64,000 nucleotides of DNA from Legionella gresilensis (GTDB taxonomy: Bacteria > Pseudomonadota > Gammaproteobacteria > Legionellales > Legionellaceae), in assembly GCF_900639865.1 (NCBI RefSeq), contig NZ_CAAAHX010000011.1:60473-124472 (forward strand). The letters run 5' to 3'. A program made the position numbers and the translations under genes. The notes below the pieces were generated by a model, which did no database searches, had not been told where the DNA came from, and saw only the letters and a program-made list of their open reading frames with translations. Shown one piece after another: positions 61,701-64,000 of the stretch (positions are counted from its first letter, which is position 1; each line of letters starts with the position of its first letter).

Positions 61701-64000
61701 CCTGACAAAGAATTTACACTAGCATATTTATCGCTCTTCTTTAAAGAATTAAATAAGAAAGAATTAAATATGATAGCGTTATTAAATGCTGATAAAATTA
61801 TAAATCAGCACATTGATACTTACGGACCTTATCCTTTATTTAGCCATGAAACTGCACAGTTGTTAGCATTGGCTCGCATTAATTCACATATCGATCAAAA
61901 AGAAATTTTTAGAGCCTGTCTAAAGCAAGAGCCTTCTGAGTTACTTTTTTCTCAATTAGAAATAAATGATTTAGTCACGATTTATAAAGCCTATGAAGCA
62001 AATTTCTTATTTACCTCCTTTGCAGAGCAACAGGAATGGGGGCAATTACTTTTAGCCCAGCTCAAAGCAAAACCTAAAGAGCAACAGCTCGAAGCTATTG
62101 AAGCTTTATTAAACAGCAAACAATACAAACGACCCTTAACGGATGCTACCTTACGAAATAATCTTATTGAGAGCTGGGTCAGTATCCAAAGCGAATTATT
62201 AGGTTTAGATGACAATACAGAAGGCTATCTTACTAAAATAAAAACTATCATTGAAAGCCTGTCAATAAAGCTAGCTCATATTGAGTTAGAGCGCCTATTA
62301 GCCAAGCTAGCTTCATCAATCCAATCCCAACGACAAGTGAGTGAATTGATGGGCATGAATCTTTATCCAGAGCGTTATTCAACAATTCATGAAAAAGTAA
62401 ATAAACAAAAGAATGAATTGATTCTTACTAATCTAGCTACAACCACCTCTTTTTTAGGTGAAGACAAATTTACTAAAGAACAAGCACTCGATTTTATTTC
62501 CACCCCCCTTACCTCGGAGTCCGTAAGCAATTTTGCTATCTATTTGGTCGAACACGAAAAAGCCAGCAAGTTATGTGAGCTATATTATGGTTCAGATTAT
62601 ATATTAACTGGTAAGAACAAAGATGAGCAGATTATTCAAACTAAAATAGCGCTTAATCAATTTTATTATCAATTTTGGGATTGCAATTTAACCCAGCGTG
62701 CGGTCTTATTGGATCAGTTAACACTGCCGGCTAGTGAAGTCGTGACCGATGCGCAAATGGTCGCGGCCTATCAAGACACCTTTGCTTATGCAGCGCAGAA
62801 ACTATTTCCTAAGGCCCATATCAAAAATTCAGATGATGAATTAGCCTTAGAGTTTTTAAAAACCTATCTTGCAGTTGCTAATAAATATGAACGAAGTATC
62901 CTTTTAGCCGGCTTAATAGTGGTGACCAATGAGACCGCTACCGCTGACAACGACATTGGCATTGGTAAAAAAATAGCGCTTTTATGTGAGCATATGGGAC
63001 CCGCTTATATTAAGCTTGCGCAAGCCATTCACAGTCATCCGCAAACACCTGATTATATCAAACGGGATTTACATCATATTAAAGGGCGTGCTAATCCCCC
63101 TGCCCGTTGGGATTTATGGCGTCTTTTAACCGATGTTTTACCTGATGTTGAAATCGCGAATATTAACCACGTGGGTGCCTTGTTAGGGTCAGCCTCTTAC
63201 AATTTAGCACTAGACATCGATTATAAAGAACCAGGCAATCAAAAAGTCTTGATTTTATTGCGTGAGCATGCCAAAGCAGACGCTGAAAAAGGCTTTGACC
63301 AACTTATGAAAACCATTGAGCAATGTCCTCACCCCCGAGCGCAAGCGATGCGCGATACCTTAAGCACCATGCTTGACGAAGCCAAGCGTTTATCTCAAGC
63401 GGAATTAGATTATCATATCTCCGATAAGCAAAACGCCCTTGCTCATACCATGTATCAGCTCCCGCTATCGGTGACACTGCAAAATCAACAATACACGGTG
63501 TTATTAACCTCGGCAACCAACCTGAGTAGTGGCGATGGTTATCGCGTGATTGAACGCATGTATGGGACTGAATTTAATGACCTACCTGACAATACGCAAG
63601 AACAATGCACCGCCAAAAAAGTCATTGCTACCGCTATTGTGACTCTGGAATTAATTCATATCTTGCAAGGCAAGCAGTTCGATAGTGACCGCCACGGTAA
63701 TCAACTGCGTGCGCTCATTGATGAGGAATCGCAAACCATTTATTTAGGGTTATATGATTTTGGTGAACTCTCGCTAGAAGAACCTAAACCAGAGGAGCTC
63801 CAACAGCTAGCCGCCCTTCTCAAACAACTGTTAAGTCCAAAAAACTGGTCAAACCCACAAACTTTGGCGACACAAATCGATGGTTTACTGTCAAAAACAA
63901 TTACTCAAAATATTAAGGAACACAAACCTACCACTTATCTCATGCACATTAAAAAAGGTTTGTTGGCCTTACAAGATTTTCAGAAATATTTAAGTACCCA
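58749..64000 (+). CDS. Very large multi-module effector-like protein, 3' end beyond window
   Basis: One frame is open from ATG 58749 to the right edge: 1750 complete codons and no stop. Residues 1-215 are charged and helical. Residues 215-300 hold QCGEH, NHVFLVI and VFDSW (C223, H263, D290), the order of papain/transglutaminase-like cysteine enzymes. Residues 385-525 resemble an M48 peptidase, with ALAQQLLSIKKHG for the zinc helix, YELDREALYVSGD for the ExxxAD region and STYEQRI for STHPPxxxRI, but the HExxH residues are gone. Residues 525-1310 are unrecognised. Residues 1410-1690 resemble an ABC1/UbiB kinase: GPAYIKLAQ, ELDYHISDKQN, DSDRHGN and DFG. No signal peptide or clear ribosome binding site. 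The size, promoter and tRNA-side position suggest a Dot/Icm substrate, by inference. Confidence 0.85.
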   Translation, partial: MQSKVDRNLAILKQLNEEVNQQLIHTPNHFDNLEDVIYFLENGKDQRFLYYLYKHLNQLFKQFLHNNNTSITRLTLELKESFQTEVQHSIKKLRDDLIIQKKYILSTDELQKMEEGTDKDILKAEQIALDKKIEQYFKLNLSNSLEILYSGQELAIEDNGLNERFKQQDALVDYRKQYGKDFLSQRTLVSSLDESEIANLNQKLSNFCTGLYLERMKVRVGQCGEHTSLSLVKLLKEHRLPWNTTIEVIYSDYYDQGLIEDNHVFLVINRDPNSDLADISTWGEEAIVFDSWKKEVFKATDYLSHRYMEGGEQKNYSAIKYDWKDAELLNSLIDNDVYLQITGNTQLDKLVPALIEENQLFAINENQLKQTNQLLNDIVKEVRPANFDLNVKFYLTTAGNQLIQTIAGFPEPTIILHRDFFNHLDDQSLRAELRFALAQQLLSIKKHGVWINNNLSSSMQYELDREALYVSGDGEAVINYLRRAQHFHEARKDEIPSQALPEMINKLVRGKSLPSTYEQRIKNIMTYFASNTVSLKEPIFFGSLEAVHTEVATISPSFFYQEGFKQHDSVVTKINYLTEQLSSLKEHELLPYELTQAPSARVREFCRLLYSLTIDWSDDAQIKAVDKLINQAFELKVPGFDRIYLAIQQVPFPKFFHALENKLKVLGPFKALQDTVNNFGNAIDQTAAKKEAKIFIRLFKQLYSHITIIHASEYLADYQKNHQGKLPTGSDRFFGSQIGQKIDWQGFNEKQAYRFDRFLQWAAADKEGHIAEFLWHIGIKTHPLILENLSNNIKAQALSENNIDLIRFSTSNPLLNQYNLNWSRLAIAVIQDDTKRHQLVDTFQSTEPFEQQFIQFFDNNIKALRGAADLDESKKKLNLNNDNPTVRCLLAKFTEIALTGTPQEKAIVKSFFLGRQDKRDLKSLQVSTTCCDLTLDSLYYQFCFYQRYEKQTFSLFSADELIALIKEKQVYDFPPHLLWYYFALPDKEFTLAYLSLFFKELNKKELNMIALLNADKIINQHIDTYGPYPLFSHETAQLLALARINSHIDQKEIFRACLKQEPSELLFSQLEINDLVTIYKAYEANFLFTSFAEQQEWGQLLLAQLKAKPKEQQLEAIEALLNSKQYKRPLTDATLRNNLIESWVSIQSELLGLDDNTEGYLTKIKTIIESLSIKLAHIELERLLAKLASSIQSQRQVSELMGMNLYPERYSTIHEKVNKQKNELILTNLATTTSFLGEDKFTKEQALDFISTPLTSESVSNFAIYLVEHEKASKLCELYYGSDYILTGKNKDEQIIQTKIALNQFYYQFWDCNLTQRAVLLDQLTLPASEVVTDAQMVAAYQDTFAYAAQKLFPKAHIKNSDDELALEFLKTYLAVANKYERSILLAGLIVVTNETATADNDIGIGKKIALLCEHMGPAYIKLAQAIHSHPQTPDYIKRDLHHIKGRANPPARWDLWRLLTDVLPDVEIANINHVGALLGSASYNLALDIDYKEPGNQKVLILLREHAKADAEKGFDQLMKTIEQCPHPRAQAMRDTLSTMLDEAKRLSQAELDYHISDKQNALAHTMYQLPLSVTLQNQQYTVLLTSATNLSSGDGYRVIERMYGTEFNDLPDNTQEQCTAKKVIATAIVTLELIHILQGKQFDSDRHGNQLRALIDEESQTIYLGLYDFGELSLEEPKPEELQQLAALLKQLLSPKNWSNPQTLATQIDGLLSKTITQNIKEHKPTTYLMHIKKGLLALQDFQKYLST
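59391..59648 (+). other. Cys-His-Asp cysteine-enzyme-like module (residues about 215-300)
   Basis: C223 in VGQCGEH, H263 in DNHVFLVINR and D290 in EAIVFDSW fall in the order and near the spacing of cysteine proteases and transglutaminase-like enzymes. CGEH followed by (N/D)HVF and (C/V)DPW-like segments recurs in secreted effectors of several Gram-negative bacteria. All three residues are present, so this module could be active. Confidence 0.6.
59901..60323 (+). other. Degenerate M48-metallopeptidase-like module (residues about 385-525)
   Basis: The layout follows M48: TIILHRDFFNHLDDQSL, then LRFALAQQLLSIKKHG where active enzymes have LAHELGHxxxxH, then YELDREALYVSGDGEAVINYL where they have YExEADRxAxxxxGDPEA, and STYEQRI near 515. 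Both histidines and the glutamate of HExxH are replaced (Q439, Q440, S443), so zinc catalysis is not expected. Confidence 0.5.
62976..63818 (+). other. ABC1/UbiB kinase-like module lacking the ATP lysine (residues about 1410-1690)
   Basis: Family landmarks in order: MGPAYIKLAQAIHSHP (K1422-Q1425 for KxGQ), LLGSASYNLALDI for the Ala-rich loop, KVLILLREH where VAVKVxxP is expected (no lysine in the key place), AELDYHISDKQN (E1552, D1554, N1562), SSGDGYRVIERMYGTEF, FDSDRHGN (D1647, H1649, N1651) and YDFG (D1670). It may be a pseudokinase or an ATP-binding regulator. Confidence 0.6.

Overview
The window is a 64 kb stretch of an AT-rich gammaproteobacterial chromosome that is most likely from Legionella or a close relative. 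The reasons are gene content and order (secA next to mutT, a CpxRA pair after phoH-ybeY-corC, AmpE next to the pyruvate dehydrogenase operon, a Pht-like MFS carrier) and a run of four PmrA-type half-sites in front of a very large effector-like gene. The genus is an inference; no 16S rRNA gene is present.

Layout. 1-17941 is almost entirely housekeeping genes on the minus strand: mutT (cut by the left edge), secA, dusA, recJ and its partner gene, an AlaC-type aminotransferase, relA, rlmD, rluB, scpB-scpA-trpS, yciO and an RNase AM-type PHP phosphoesterase. 18137-22576 is a plus-strand run phoH-ybeY-corC-cpxR-cpxA, with three overlapping gene junctions (phoH/ybeY, ybeY/corC, cpxR/cpxA). 22577-24831 is accessory: a two-frame gene joined by a perfect -1 slippery heptamer, an unrecognised multispan membrane protein and a 36-residue peptide gene with a strong ribosome binding site. 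24832-30853 holds a treZ-like/debranching-enzyme operon, a MarC-family protein and a NagX-like membrane acyltransferase. 31043-40569 holds outer-membrane phospholipase A, an exported GH3 enzyme, an orphan solute-binding protein, divergent glpK/glpD, a thioredoxin-like gene with adk, a lytic transglycosylase-like lipoprotein, a PolB-type exonuclease and rimI. 41075-51982 is a minus-strand block: lpd, aceF, aceE, a cysteine-rich lipoprotein, ampE, a CPA2 antiporter, and cydB-cydA of the short (cyanide-insensitive-like) type. 52487-58257 is plus-strand: MFS carrier, miaB, rluD, pgeF, degQ. It is followed by an elongator tRNA-Met gene and then, to the right edge, a single open frame of more than 1750 codons.

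The most unusual object is that last gene (58749 to beyond 64000). I read in it three enzyme-like modules in one chain: a Cys-His-Asp module (C223, H263, D290), a region resembling an M48 metallopeptidase whose HExxH motif is lost, and a C-terminal ABC1/UbiB-like kinase fold with KLAQ, a D-x-H-x-N segment and DFG but no obvious ATP lysine. Base composition jumps near 62690, where the last module begins, which suggests a mosaic origin. The gene sits directly behind a tRNA and is preceded by four PmrA-like half-sites at exact 11-bp spacing leading into a TATAAT box. Together these point to a Dot/Icm-type secreted effector; that is inference.

Small repeats are scattered between genes: five copies of a REP-like palindromic element (two inverted pairs and one single) and two longer inverted-repeat, MITE-like units. 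No CRISPR array, insertion sequence transposase, rRNA or prophage gene was seen.
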